From positions 1,688,440 to 1,752,439 of the forward strand of contig NZ_CP008874.1 of assembly GCF_001011115.1 (NCBI RefSeq): 64,000 nucleotides of DNA, read 5' to 3'. This document shows, piece after piece, positions 8,899 to 17,814 of the stretch. Position numbers and translations under genes: made by a program. Numbering within the stretch: position 1 is the stretch's first letter; every line of letters begins with the position of its first letter. The stretch is from Halanaeroarchaeum sulfurireducens (GTDB taxonomy: Archaea; Halobacteriota; Halobacteria; Halobacteriales; Halobacteriaceae). A model generated the notes under the pieces. It was not told where the DNA came from. It worked only from the letters and a program-made list of their open reading frames with translations, and made no database searches.

Positions 8899-9411
8899 AT
8901 GGCCTCGAATTCCCGACTCTGGTCGCTACCGAACCGCCGCCCGTGGCTCTCGTTACTGTTTGCCATCATCGGCACAGAACTCGTCGGCGCGTCGGGATCG
9001 ATCTTCACCTCGATGGGGCTGTCGACGTGGTACCCCACGCTCACGCGTCCCGCTATCGCCCCACCGGACTGGATCTTTGCCCCGGTATGGACGGTGCTGT
9101 TCGCCCTGATGGGAGTCGCCGTATGGCTCGTGTGGCGAAAGGCAAGCGGGGAACGGGCCCACGCGGCCCGCCTCGCACTGGCCCTCTTCGCCGGTCACTT
9201 CGTGGTCAATATCGCGTGGTCGGCCGTGTACTTCGGGCTTCAGTCGCTTCGTGGCGGACTGGTCGTCATCGTGGTGCTGTGGGCGCTCATCGTCGCGACC
9301 ATCGGCGCGTTCGCCCGGGTCGACCGGCGCGCTGGACTCCTGCTCGTCCCCTATCTCGCGTGGGTGAGTTTCGCCGCATACCTGAACTACGCCTTCTGGG
9401 CAGTCAATTGA
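8899..9411 (+). CDS. TspO/MBR family membrane protein
   Basis: The 170-residue protein has five predicted transmembrane helices. Family marks are the W-x-P region after helix 1 (STWYPTLTRPAIAPPDWIFAPVWTVLF split over the first loop and helix 2), then NIAWSAVYFG and the C-terminal AYLNYAFWAVN with the conserved N-x-x-x-W type end. TspO proteins bind porphyrins or tryptophan-like ligands and act in stress or light regulation. MASNSRLW at 8899 is chosen because a T-rich box lies at about 8870-8877. Confidence 0.88.
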   Translation: MASNSRLWSLPNRRPWLSLLFAIIGTELVGASGSIFTSMGLSTWYPTLTRPAIAPPDWIFAPVWTVLFALMGVAVWLVWRKASGERAHAARLALALFAGHFVVNIAWSAVYFGLQSLRGGLVVIVVLWALIVATIGAFARVDRRAGLLLVPYLAWVSFAAYLNYAFWAVN

Positions 9412-9432
9412 GGGATCGGCGGTGGGCCCGTC

Positions 9433-10275
9433 TTACAGCTGCCGAATCCGCTCGTTCGGGACGACCTTGTACCGATCCGATCGGTCCTCGATGGTCGACA
9501 GCGTCGACGGATCGAAGGGAGCGTCGATGGGGTCGCTCGAAACGGGATCACCGTCGCGACGTTCGACGTCGAACTGCAACCGCTTCGGATCGTCTCGCAC
9601 CTCGCTCCGAATCAGCGTGTCAGCGAGCGATTCCAGAGCGGCCGCTCGCTCCGCCACCATCGATGTCGAGACACAGAACAGCCACGTGATCGCCGTCGAT
9701 CCGAACAGGTCCCCGACGGTATCGAGGAGGTCGTCCGCGTGCGTGGGCGAGAACAGTGGGAGGTTCAACGCAGTCGAGAACCAGAGCACACCCGGTCCCC
9801 CGGTGTCCTCCCGCAGTCCGGTCTCCTCGATTACCGCCGTCCAGGATTCTGGCTGTACGAGATTCGCGCGCAACTGCCCGTCGGGCCCCGCCACGACACC
9901 ATCGGCGTCCGGATCGAAGCGGACGTGGACGACGTCGTCTTCGTAGTCCGCGATGTCGAGGTCGTAGAGGTCACGCAGGGTCTTCGAGACGAATGTCGGG
10001 TTGGGGAACTGCAGCGGTGCAACGATCACACGTCCCCCCGCTCGCAACCACGATGCGACGACGCCGAGCGCGATGAGCGGCTTGCCGGCGCCTCCCGGAC
10101 CAGAAATAACGATCGAAGACGGGACGGCAATCCCCTCCGGAAACGCTTCGTTCAGCCACTCGTATTCCGTCACGAACCTGGTCGACGATCGACCCGTCGC
10201 CCCCATCGGTCCCGGTCGATATCCTTCACTCGGCCGTCGCCCCGCCGTGGGGCGGTCAGTTGCATCGTCCATCAT
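9433..10275 (-). CDS. RecA/KaiC-like ATPase (HTR-like), altered P-loop
   Basis: The 280-residue protein has the RAD55/KaiC-type fold. The nucleotide-binding loop reads SGPGGAGKPLIALGV, with Pro where a Ser or Thr should coordinate magnesium. Further on are GGRVIVAPLQFP and a Walker-B-like strand, WLFCVST. Haloarchaea carry families of such RecA-like proteins, often called HTR-like because some lie beside transducer genes. They are presumed regulators rather than recombinases. It is divergent from the BMP lipoprotein gene, with a 260-bp intergenic region. MMDD at 10275 or the next ATG is the start. Confidence 0.7.
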   Translation of the reverse strand: MMDDATDRPTAGRRPSEGYRPGPMGATGRSSTRFVTEYEWLNEAFPEGIAVPSSIVISGPGGAGKPLIALGVVASWLRAGGRVIVAPLQFPNPTFVSKTLRDLYDLDIADYEDDVVHVRFDPDADGVVAGPDGQLRANLVQPESWTAVIEETGLREDTGGPGVLWFSTALNLPLFSPTHADDLLDTVGDLFGSTAITWLFCVSTSMVAERAAALESLADTLIRSEVRDDPKRLQFDVERRDGDPVSSDPIDAPFDPSTLSTIEDRSDRYKVVPNERIRQL

Positions 10276-10537
10276 CGAACACCGCTTTAGGCAGACCTAG
10301 ACAATCTCGCAGCAAAAAGCTGACGACACCAGGGAGTACACAGCAGGCGATCCGGGTGACGATCGAATAACCCACCGTAAGCCGACCACAGATCGAACGC
10401 CGGCGGACGTTTTCCAAACGGCCGATAAGAGTGCCAACGGGCCGACAAAATCTTTATTGGAGGGGGTGTCATGCAATTAATCATCCTATTGATGGCGAAT
10501 ATATGCCAATCGTGACGAGCGCTACGGAGAGATTATT
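10276..10537. promoter_or_regulatory. divergent promoter region between the KaiC-like and BMP lipoprotein genes
   Basis: This AT-richer 262 bp includes a small inverted repeat (CAGCAAAAAGCTG near 10310), TCTTTATTGG near 10450, and GCGAATATATGCC near 10495-10507, about 37 bp before the ATG at 10538. No gene is seen. Confidence 0.45.
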
Positions 10538-11653
10538 ATGACTTTTTCACGTCGGGATACATTGAGATCTATTGGTACGGCAGGAGCGCTCGGAGCGGCT
10601 GGCTGTCTTGGAGACGGTGCGGGTGACGAAAAAGAGACTTCCGAGATGCCGGAAGCCACTGGAAGCGGAGCGGAAGAGGACGGTGAGACTGATGTCAGAG
10701 CGGCGTTCGTCTACCACGATGTCGTCGGAGATTTCGGCTGGCAGTGGGCGCACGATCAGGCTCGACGGAGAGTCGAACGCGAGTTCGACTGGCTCGAGAC
10801 GCGAATTTTCGACAACCTCCAGCCGAAGAACTCTCAGCCGGAATTTCGGCAATACGCCGAACGTGGATTCGACGTCATCTTCGGGACGTCGTACGGTTAC
10901 ATGGACCCGATGTACGATGTCGCACCCGAGTATCCCAACGTGGCGTTCGAACAGTGTTCGGGATACAAGCAGCGCGAGAACATGGGCCGGTACTTCGGTC
11001 GGATGTACCAGCCCCGGTACCTGGCCGGGGTGGCCGCGGGACTGCTGACCGAAGAAGGGACACTGGGATACGTCGCGGCCTTCCCGAATTCCGAGGTCGT
11101 CCGAGGGATCAACGCGTTCGCGCTCGGTGCGTCGTCGGTCAACGACGACGTGACTGTGCGGGTACGATACACGGACACGTGGAACGACACGGAAACCGAG
11201 CGGCGGACCGCAAAGCAGCTCATCGACACGGGTGTCGACGTGATGGGCCAGCATCAGAACTTCCCAGCGGCCGCGGAAACGGCGGCCGAGGCAGGTATCT
11301 GGGCGATAGGGTATAACTCGCCGATGGGCGATTACGTCGGCGAGAACTACGTCACCTCGCCCATCTGGCACTGGGACGTGTTCTACCGGCAGGCCGTCCA
11401 GGACGTCCGCAATGGAACCTGGAAAGCGGACTCCTACTGGAAGGGTCTCAACGCCGGTATCGTCGACCTATCCGATTGGGGGCCAAAAGTTCCTGACGAG
11501 GTGATAGCGACGGTCGAACAAAAGCGAACCCAGATCGAGACGGGTGAACTCGATGTATGGGCCGACACCCGGTTTGGGAGTTTCGACGACGAGGAGCTCT
11601 TCATGGGCGTGGAAAGCTACGTCGACTCCGTTGCCGGAAGCGTCCCCGAGTAG
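10538..11653 (+). CDS. BMP-family substrate-binding lipoprotein (Tat-exported)
   Basis: The 371-residue protein begins MTFSRRDTLRSIGTAGALGA followed by AGCLG. That is a twin-arginine signal with a lipobox, so it is probably exported folded and lipid-anchored outside the cell. After an acidic linker the mature part (about residue 50 onward) has the BMP/PnrA/Med fold: a VRAAFVYHDVVGDFGW start, DVIFGTSYGYMDP, and GTLGYVAAFPNSEVVRGINAF. Relatives bind nucleosides or basic amino acids for ABC transport. No permease or ATPase follows. Instead a sensor kinase starts 55 bp downstream, so it may serve as a receptor for that kinase. Confidence 0.88.
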   Translation: MTFSRRDTLRSIGTAGALGAAGCLGDGAGDEKETSEMPEATGSGAEEDGETDVRAAFVYHDVVGDFGWQWAHDQARRRVEREFDWLETRIFDNLQPKNSQPEFRQYAERGFDVIFGTSYGYMDPMYDVAPEYPNVAFEQCSGYKQRENMGRYFGRMYQPRYLAGVAAGLLTEEGTLGYVAAFPNSEVVRGINAFALGASSVNDDVTVRVRYTDTWNDTETERRTAKQLIDTGVDVMGQHQNFPAAAETAAEAGIWAIGYNSPMGDYVGENYVTSPIWHWDVFYRQAVQDVRNGTWKADSYWKGLNAGIVDLSDWGPKVPDEVIATVEQKRTQIETGELDVWADTRFGSFDDEELFMGVESYVDSVAGSVPE

Positions 11654-11708
11654 TCCTGACACATGAACGATAGGCACTCAGACGGATCGAACGTCTCAGG
11701 GGACACGG

Positions 11709-13976
11709 ATGACGACTGACGACGGCGGGAACTCTCCGTCCGGTCGGCAGCAGAATTCGACGATCAGGCGTCGGCTCGGCCGGTTATTGCCGGATGTCGT
11801 CAGGGAAAACCTGACCGCGAAATTGCTGATACTGTTATTGCTCGGGACGGTTATCAGCGGAGCGGTCGTCGTCGTGTCGTACTCCACGATCAACGACGAA
11901 ATCACAGAGCAGGTCCGAGCGCAAGTAACCGCCGATACGACGACGCAGGCAACGGTCTACGAGAACTGGCTGACTGAGCGCTGGACGACGTTGAACGCGA
12001 TGGCCGAATCGGGGGAAATGCAACACGACTCCAGTACGGTCCTGCACCAGTGGTTGGTCGCAGAACAGACCCGCGTTTCGAATGACGTCCACTCTCTTTA
12101 CGTCGCCGATTCCGATTCTGGGGCGATTCTCGGGAGCACGCACACCGAATTTCACGGAGCCGATTTATACGAAGTGGGACTCGATAAGTCGAATGCCAAA
12201 AATATGATTTTTATTTCGCAAAAACCAGTCGTACTCGACGAAGAACTGCCGAAAATGACGCTGATCGGTACGCACTCCGGCGATCGGATGCTCCTGGCGG
12301 CGGTCCCCACGAATACGCCACTCGTGAGCTCTAAGTTGTTCGAGGGTGCGGAGAGTTCGTTGTACTCCCTCGAAGGGAATCGAATACTCGGCGACCAGAC
12401 GACCGCGACGATGGAGTTACCGGCCGACGCCCGTGACGAAACGGTTGTCATGAACGAGCACGACACCATTCTCGGCGTTCGGGTCATCGGACACGACGTG
12501 CTCAACGCACAGCCCGTCGATGAATTCAGCGAGGGGACCCGCTGGAGCGTCGACGCACAGGCCGACGAAGAAGGCGGCGTGGAGACGACTGTCAAAATGG
12601 CCGTCGTAACTCGCGCTCCGACCGCCGAGGCGTTCGCCATTCGTGATCAAGTCTCCCAGGTCATTGCCATTTCGTTTGGACTGCTTCTCACGCTGCTCAT
12701 CGGGACGGCCGCCGTGTCGATGCGATCGGTCACCGTGGACGTCAATCGACTCTCGAAGAAGGCCCGACGCATCAGCGAGGGATCGTTCGACGTGGACATG
12801 TCACATCACCGCATTGACGAGATTGGCACACTCTATCAGTCGGTCGGGGAAATGCGTGATTCGTTGCGCACGCGAATCGAGCAAGCAGAACGACGTGAAC
12901 AAGAGATGACGCAGGCCCGGGAAGAAACCGAACAGGCTCGGAAAAAACTCCGTCAGATAATCGACCTCGTCCCGGACTTGATCTTTGCAAAAAATCAGGG
13001 CGGGGAATACCTCATCGCGAACGAGGCCACCGCTGAAGCCTACGGACTATCGCCAGAAGAGGTCGAGGGGCGCAACGAGTCTGAAGTCATTCCAAGCGTC
13101 GAGGATTCGGAAGGGTTCCGGGAAGACGATCTCGCAGTCATCGAATCCGGGGAGTCGAAATTTATCCCGGACGAGGAGATAACGACCGCAGACGGCGAGA
13201 CACGAATTCTGCAGACGACGAAGATCCCCTACGACGTTCCCGGGAGCGACGAAGACGCAGTCCTGGGATACAGCCGAGACGTGACCGAGCTCAAACGGTA
13301 CGAGCAAACCCTCGAAACCCAGCGGGACAACCTCCAGGTGCTCAATCAGGTCGTCCGGCACGATATCCGGAACAAGCTCCAGCTCGTGTCGGCGTACGCC
13401 CAGATGTGTCAAGAACAACTCGAGGACGGCAGCGAAGAAAACGTCGAGAACGTCCTCGAGGCGACACGGGACGCCATCGACATAACCGAGACGGCCCGAG
13501 ACGTCACAGAGGTAATGCTGCAGTCCGAGGTGGATCGGTCCCCTGTCGGGCTTCGAAACGTCCTGGAAGAGGAAATCGATGACATCCGCTCGGGGTTCGA
13601 CACGGTTCGTATCACTGTGGAGGGCTCGATCCCGGACGTCGACGTGATCGCCGACGACATGCTGGAATCGATGTTTCGAAACCTCTTGCACAACGCGGTC
13701 CAGCACAACGACAAAGACGTTCCCGAGATTGCCGTATCGGCCAGGCTGACAAACGACCACGTCGTCGTCCGGATCGCAGATAACGGCCCCGGGATCCCCG
13801 ACGGGCAAAAGGAGCTCATCTTTCAGGAAGGCAAGGTGGGAATCGACAGCGACGGAACGGGTCTAGGACTGTATCTCGTCGACACGCTCGTCGATCGATA
13901 CGGTGGCGACGTCCGGGTCAAGGACAACGAGCCCACCGGGTCGGTGTTCATCGTTACATTGCTGATATCGAGGTGA
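11709..13976 (+). CDS. membrane sensor histidine kinase with HAMP and PAS domains
   Basis: The 755-residue kinase has TM1 at about residues 35-59, an extracellular sensor of about 250 residues, TM2 at about 312-337, HAMP at 338-390, a coiled coil, and PAS at about 415-535 (IIDLVPDLIFAKNQGGEYL). The phospho-acceptor motif VVRHDIRNKLQLVSAYAQM has its His near residue 550. The HATPase domain has the N box MFRNLLHNAVQHND and the G boxes IADNGPGIPDG and GTGLGLYLVDTL. All catalytic features look intact. It follows the BMP lipoprotein gene in the same direction, so the two probably form a ligand-binding and signalling pair. No receiver protein is nearby. Confidence 0.9.
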   Translation: MTTDDGGNSPSGRQQNSTIRRRLGRLLPDVVRENLTAKLLILLLLGTVISGAVVVVSYSTINDEITEQVRAQVTADTTTQATVYENWLTERWTTLNAMAESGEMQHDSSTVLHQWLVAEQTRVSNDVHSLYVADSDSGAILGSTHTEFHGADLYEVGLDKSNAKNMIFISQKPVVLDEELPKMTLIGTHSGDRMLLAAVPTNTPLVSSKLFEGAESSLYSLEGNRILGDQTTATMELPADARDETVVMNEHDTILGVRVIGHDVLNAQPVDEFSEGTRWSVDAQADEEGGVETTVKMAVVTRAPTAEAFAIRDQVSQVIAISFGLLLTLLIGTAAVSMRSVTVDVNRLSKKARRISEGSFDVDMSHHRIDEIGTLYQSVGEMRDSLRTRIEQAERREQEMTQAREETEQARKKLRQIIDLVPDLIFAKNQGGEYLIANEATAEAYGLSPEEVEGRNESEVIPSVEDSEGFREDDLAVIESGESKFIPDEEITTADGETRILQTTKIPYDVPGSDEDAVLGYSRDVTELKRYEQTLETQRDNLQVLNQVVRHDIRNKLQLVSAYAQMCQEQLEDGSEENVENVLEATRDAIDITETARDVTEVMLQSEVDRSPVGLRNVLEEEIDDIRSGFDTVRITVEGSIPDVDVIADDMLESMFRNLLHNAVQHNDKDVPEIAVSARLTNDHVVVRIADNGPGIPDGQKELIFQEGKVGIDSDGTGLGLYLVDTLVDRYGGDVRVKDNEPTGSVFIVTLLISR

Positions 13977-14462
13977 TACCTGATCCGACCTGCGATGAGC
14001 GAATTAGCTCTCCGTCGTCTCCGCGATATCGTTGCCGTCGAAACCCCAGGAGGGCCATCGAAACGGGAGCGACCAGGTCTGCCGGTCGGACATCGCATGC
14101 ATCGATGAATGCACGCGTATCTCTCGTTTACACGAGCGACAACGGATTCCCTGTCACCGCTGCATCAATTGACGGGTGCCATATATTTGGGGCGGAGAGC
14201 TTCTACCGCCAGAAAATCAGTGTCAGACTCCCGAGGACCCACGTTTTGCTGTGCCTCCATGAACTGAATTTTGGACGGTGTTTCTGACAATATTCGAATG
14301 AATGGGATCTGTCGATGCTAACCAGAACGCACAAATTCATCAGGGGATTTCTCCGACAGTCGGATGGTCGAGGCACGTTCAGCGATTTGTCTCAACCATG
14401 ATCGATAAATGCCTGTCTGCTCATCCCCCATTTCTTTTATATTGGGTCTCCAAGATGTGCAT
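13977..14462. other. intergenic region between two kinase genes, no supported gene
   Basis: This 486-bp stretch is more AT-rich than its neighbours. Short open frames exist (for example about 13973-14287), but they lack haloarchaeal acidic codon use or any motif. It holds the promoter of the PAS kinase at its right end. Confidence 0.5.
14435..14442 (+). promoter_or_regulatory. TATA box of the multi-PAS kinase gene
   Basis: TTTTATAT is centred about 25 bp before the ATG at 14463. This implies a leaderless transcript and rules against the upstream in-frame ATG at 14409. Confidence 0.55.
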
Positions 14463-16610
14463 ATGGCCAATAATTCGAATGCGGATTCGAATCCGACTAC
14501 CCCATCCTCATCTAAGGGATCTCTCCGGGATTTTGTCCCTCATCCGTATCACTCGCTCAATAGTGACGGGGAGATTCTCTCCGTCAACGACGCCTGGATT
14601 GATCTATTAGGGTATGAACGAGATGAGGTGGAGGGTCGCTGGTTCGGCGAGTTCCTCGCAAATGACTCCGTCGAAGAGTTCGAGTCTCGATTTTCAGAGT
14701 TGCAATCGACTGACGGTGTCTCGAACGTCGAATTCGAAATGCAGTGTGCAGACGGTGATACGATAATCGTCTCCTGCGACGGAATACCCGAATACGACGA
14801 CGGTGATTTCGTCCGAGGACATTGTCAATTTGCAGATATTACTGAACTAAAGGAACGAGCACGGGAATTGCGGCAGTTCGAACGGCTGACGAACTCGATG
14901 CTTGAATCTGCCGTCATCTATGACGACGCTGGGCGATTTGTAACCGTTAATACGCACCTGGCTAACTGGTATGAGACGACACCAGACGATCTCGAAGGGA
15001 CAGATAGCAACCTCATTCCACTCATCCAAGAGCAATATGATGGTGATCCGTATCAGGAATTACTTGACGGTGAGCGGGAGGAACTACAAGGCAGAGTTGA
15101 AGCCAATTTTCCTGGACATGGCCACGCTGTCTTGGAATTTCGACTTACTCCACTGAAAGTAGATGGATCTATCGAAGGGGTCGTCGGTGTCACGCGGGAC
15201 ATTACAAAGCGCGCGGAGCGCGAACGCGAAATTCGTCGAGCCCGGGAAGAATATCAGGAATTGGTTAACGGGATGAACGATACGGCATGGGTTATAGATC
15301 ACACCGGTGATTTTCTCGCCGTGAATGACGCTGCTGTGGAAAAGTTGGGATATACGAGAGAGGAGTTGACCGCCATGTCGGCGTACGAAATCGATGCAAG
15401 TCTCGACGATGGTGAGATCGCGGACCTTATCGAGAGTATGCCGGAAGACGAGGTGCAGGTGTTCGAAACCGTGCATCGAGCGAAAAACGGCGAGGAGATT
15501 CCGGTCGAGATCAGTTCGACCCTGATTTCCTACCGGGGTGAGTCAGCGATACTGAGCATTGCCCGTGATATAACTCAGCGAAAACGACAGGAGCGTGATT
15601 TGCAGCGGCAAAAACGCCGTTATGAATCGCTGTTTAACAGCATTCGAGACGCAATTCTGGTCGCCGACACGAATAGACGTATCATCAACTGCAATCCAGC
15701 GTTTACAGACCTCTTCGGGTACGAACTTCAAGAGATTGAGGAAAAACCCACCCAGTACGTGTACGAAAGCGGGAAGCAGTTTGAGGCAATGGGCGAGGCG
15801 CTGGAGGGCCACATTGACGATCCAGAGTTCACGCAAACGATCTCGTACGAAAAGAAATCCGGACAGACGTTCCCAGGCGAGACGAACGCGTCCTATTTCC
15901 GAGATGCAGACGGCGAGATCATCGGCTTCATCGGTATCATCCGGGACATTACGGGGCGAATCGAACGTCTCAGACAATTACAGATGGTGGATCGAATTCT
16001 CCAACACAACTTCAATAATGACATGAACGTCATCGAGGGCTATGCGGAGAATATTGAAGATGTCACAACTGGTGAGATAGCGACCTACGCCGAGAAAATC
16101 CTCGAAAGTAGCCAGAAATTGCTACAAACCGTCGAGAAAGAACACGACGTGACTGAGTTCCTCGCCAGTCAACAGGAAACGACGACACTCGTGATCGGGT
16201 CGGAAGTAAAGACACTCGTTTCCGACATGCGAGAGAGGTACCCGGACGCAGAAATCTCCACGAAAATACGGAGCGAGGCCGCTGCTCGGGCAGTGCCAGA
16301 AATCACTCTCGCCATTAAAGAACTTCTTCAGAACGCAATCATCCATGCAAAAAGTGATACTCCCCAGATTCGGGTGCAGGTTGACGCAGATGACGAAGCC
16401 CTCAAGATTAGCGTCTCCGATACGAACCCGCATATCCCGGAGATGGAGCGAAAGGTCCTCCTCGAGGGTGAAGAAGTGGCGCCACTGTATCACGGGAGTG
16501 GCATCGGCCTCTGGCTCGTCAATCTGGTGGTCACTCATTCAGATGGGATAGTAGAAGTGGAGGCGACCGAGCCACAGGGGAACGAGGTTATCATTCGACT
16601 CCCAAACTGA
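14463..16610 (+). CDS. soluble multi-PAS sensor histidine kinase
   Basis: The 715-residue protein has no clear membrane segment. Four PAS-like units follow one another: around 25-130 (SLNSDGEILSVNDAWIDLLGY), 140-255, 265-385 (DHTGDFLAVNDAAVEKLGY) and 390-510 (DTNRRIINCNPAFTDLFGY). The His motif ILQHNFNNDMNVIEGYAENI comes near residue 512, then HATPase with EITLAIKELLQNAIIHA and SGIGLWLVNLVV. The G1 box reads VSDTNPHIPEME, losing the usual DNGPGIP sequence, as is common in haloarchaeal kinases. Codon use is more AT-rich than in the genes around it, so it may be a later arrival. Its partner response regulator is not in the window. Confidence 0.88.
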   Translation: MANNSNADSNPTTPSSSKGSLRDFVPHPYHSLNSDGEILSVNDAWIDLLGYERDEVEGRWFGEFLANDSVEEFESRFSELQSTDGVSNVEFEMQCADGDTIIVSCDGIPEYDDGDFVRGHCQFADITELKERARELRQFERLTNSMLESAVIYDDAGRFVTVNTHLANWYETTPDDLEGTDSNLIPLIQEQYDGDPYQELLDGEREELQGRVEANFPGHGHAVLEFRLTPLKVDGSIEGVVGVTRDITKRAEREREIRRAREEYQELVNGMNDTAWVIDHTGDFLAVNDAAVEKLGYTREELTAMSAYEIDASLDDGEIADLIESMPEDEVQVFETVHRAKNGEEIPVEISSTLISYRGESAILSIARDITQRKRQERDLQRQKRRYESLFNSIRDAILVADTNRRIINCNPAFTDLFGYELQEIEEKPTQYVYESGKQFEAMGEALEGHIDDPEFTQTISYEKKSGQTFPGETNASYFRDADGEIIGFIGIIRDITGRIERLRQLQMVDRILQHNFNNDMNVIEGYAENIEDVTTGEIATYAEKILESSQKLLQTVEKEHDVTEFLASQQETTTLVIGSEVKTLVSDMRERYPDAEISTKIRSEAAARAVPEITLAIKELLQNAIIHAKSDTPQIRVQVDADDEALKISVSDTNPHIPEMERKVLLEGEEVAPLYHGSGIGLWLVNLVVTHSDGIVEVEATEPQGNEVIIRLPN

Positions 16611-16695
16611 TATCAAATCAGTCAGACAGTGTGACTACGTGTGAATGCTTGTTTTCAACTCCATCAGCTGGTGCGGACCCGTATACTCCAGAACG

Positions 16696-17535
16696 CTACC
16701 GGGGAAGCTCCCCAATTTCCAGCCTGGCCTCACGGGGGACGGCGTTGACCGCGCCGCCGAGCAGGACGACGATACTGGAGAAGTACAGCCACGTGACAAA
16801 CAGGAAGGCGGCGCCGATCATCCCGTAAGCCCCGTAGCGTGCGCCGTTTGCCGCGTACAGCCGGAACGCGTTCTGTAGAAGCACCCACCCGCCAGCGCCG
16901 ACGGCTGCCCCAGGAGACACCTCATGTATCGACAGGTCAACTGGCGGGAGCACGTAGTATATTGGCAAGAACGCGAGTCCAGGAACGGCCATCAGCCACA
17001 GCGAACCGAGAACGTTGACAAAGGGAACTTCGAGCGACAGGACCGAGAGAGCGAGGCCGACAGCGACGACCAGTCCGACGGCGAGCGCAATCCCGACCAC
17101 CACGACGAAGCCGTTCATGACCTGTTTTAGAAATGACGTATCCGCGTCGTTGAGGTACAACTCGTCGAACGCCTGTTCGAGGCCGCGAAAGAACTTCAGA
17201 GCGCTCCAGACCAACCCGAGGAACCCGACGACGGACGCGGCCCCTCGACCGGAGGTCCTCGTGAACGCCTGCGTCATATTATCCTGGCCCGCGAACGAGA
17301 GATGGTGGCTGAGCATGCCCGTAACGCGGCCAGCAAGTTCTTCGCCACCGACGAAGGACGCGACCGCCACAGCGAGCAGTATCACCGGAATTATCGCGAC
17401 GAAGGCGTAGAAGGCGACACCGGCCGCCAGGTACGTAAGATTGCGGACTGCGAGGGCGACGACACCGCGGCTGGTCGAGACAGCACCCCCTAAGGGAGCG
17501 GGAACGTACCGGCCGATCTGGGTATCTCGGCTCAT
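16696..17535 (-). CDS. YihY/BrkB-family membrane protein
   Basis: The 279-residue protein has six predicted transmembrane helices. The YihY family marks are the helix-1 motif NLTYLAAGVAFYAFVAIIPV, the middle GFLGLVWSALKFFRGLEQAFDELY, and the pore-like end GAAFLFVTWLYFSSIVVLLGGAVNA. The function of this family (once called ribonuclease BN by mistake) is not settled. MSRDTQIGRYVP at 17535 is chosen as start because the longer frame to 17742 is basic and unrelated to the family. Confidence 0.88.
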   Translation of the reverse strand: MSRDTQIGRYVPAPLGGAVSTSRGVVALAVRNLTYLAAGVAFYAFVAIIPVILLAVAVASFVGGEELAGRVTGMLSHHLSFAGQDNMTQAFTRTSGRGAASVVGFLGLVWSALKFFRGLEQAFDELYLNDADTSFLKQVMNGFVVVVGIALAVGLVVAVGLALSVLSLEVPFVNVLGSLWLMAVPGLAFLPIYYVLPPVDLSIHEVSPGAAVGAGGWVLLQNAFRLYAANGARYGAYGMIGAAFLFVTWLYFSSIVVLLGGAVNAVPREARLEIGELPR

Positions 17536-17798
17536 CGTATTCTTCCTGTACAGATACTCAGCGCTCCAGGGTGGCAAATATCCGATGCGTATCGTCGCGG
17601 GACGACGAACCCGGAGGTGGGTGAGTGGTATATCGAGGCGGCGGAACACTAGGCCGAATGGCGGGCTTCCCCTGACTCCGGTGGGTCGGGAAATTCGCCC
17701 TTGAAACCTGTTCAGACCGACAGTCGCTATTGCAAGAAGCAAAAGTCTAACTCACTGCTGGTGCACTCATCGCCAAAACGGAAAGCAAACGCCCTAAA

Positions 17799-17814
17799 CG
17801 GCCCGATTGGGCCG
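17799..17814 (-). terminator. hairpin directly after secY
   Basis: CGGCCC-GATT-GGGCCG is a perfect 6-bp stem abutting the secY stop codon. The minus strand beyond it is T-rich (TTTGCTTTCCGTTTT). It probably marks the end of the S10/spc transcript. Confidence 0.45.

Noticed and set aside
13973-14287. 104-codon frame between the two kinases
   Set aside because: No motif, basic composition, and no start signal at a plausible distance.
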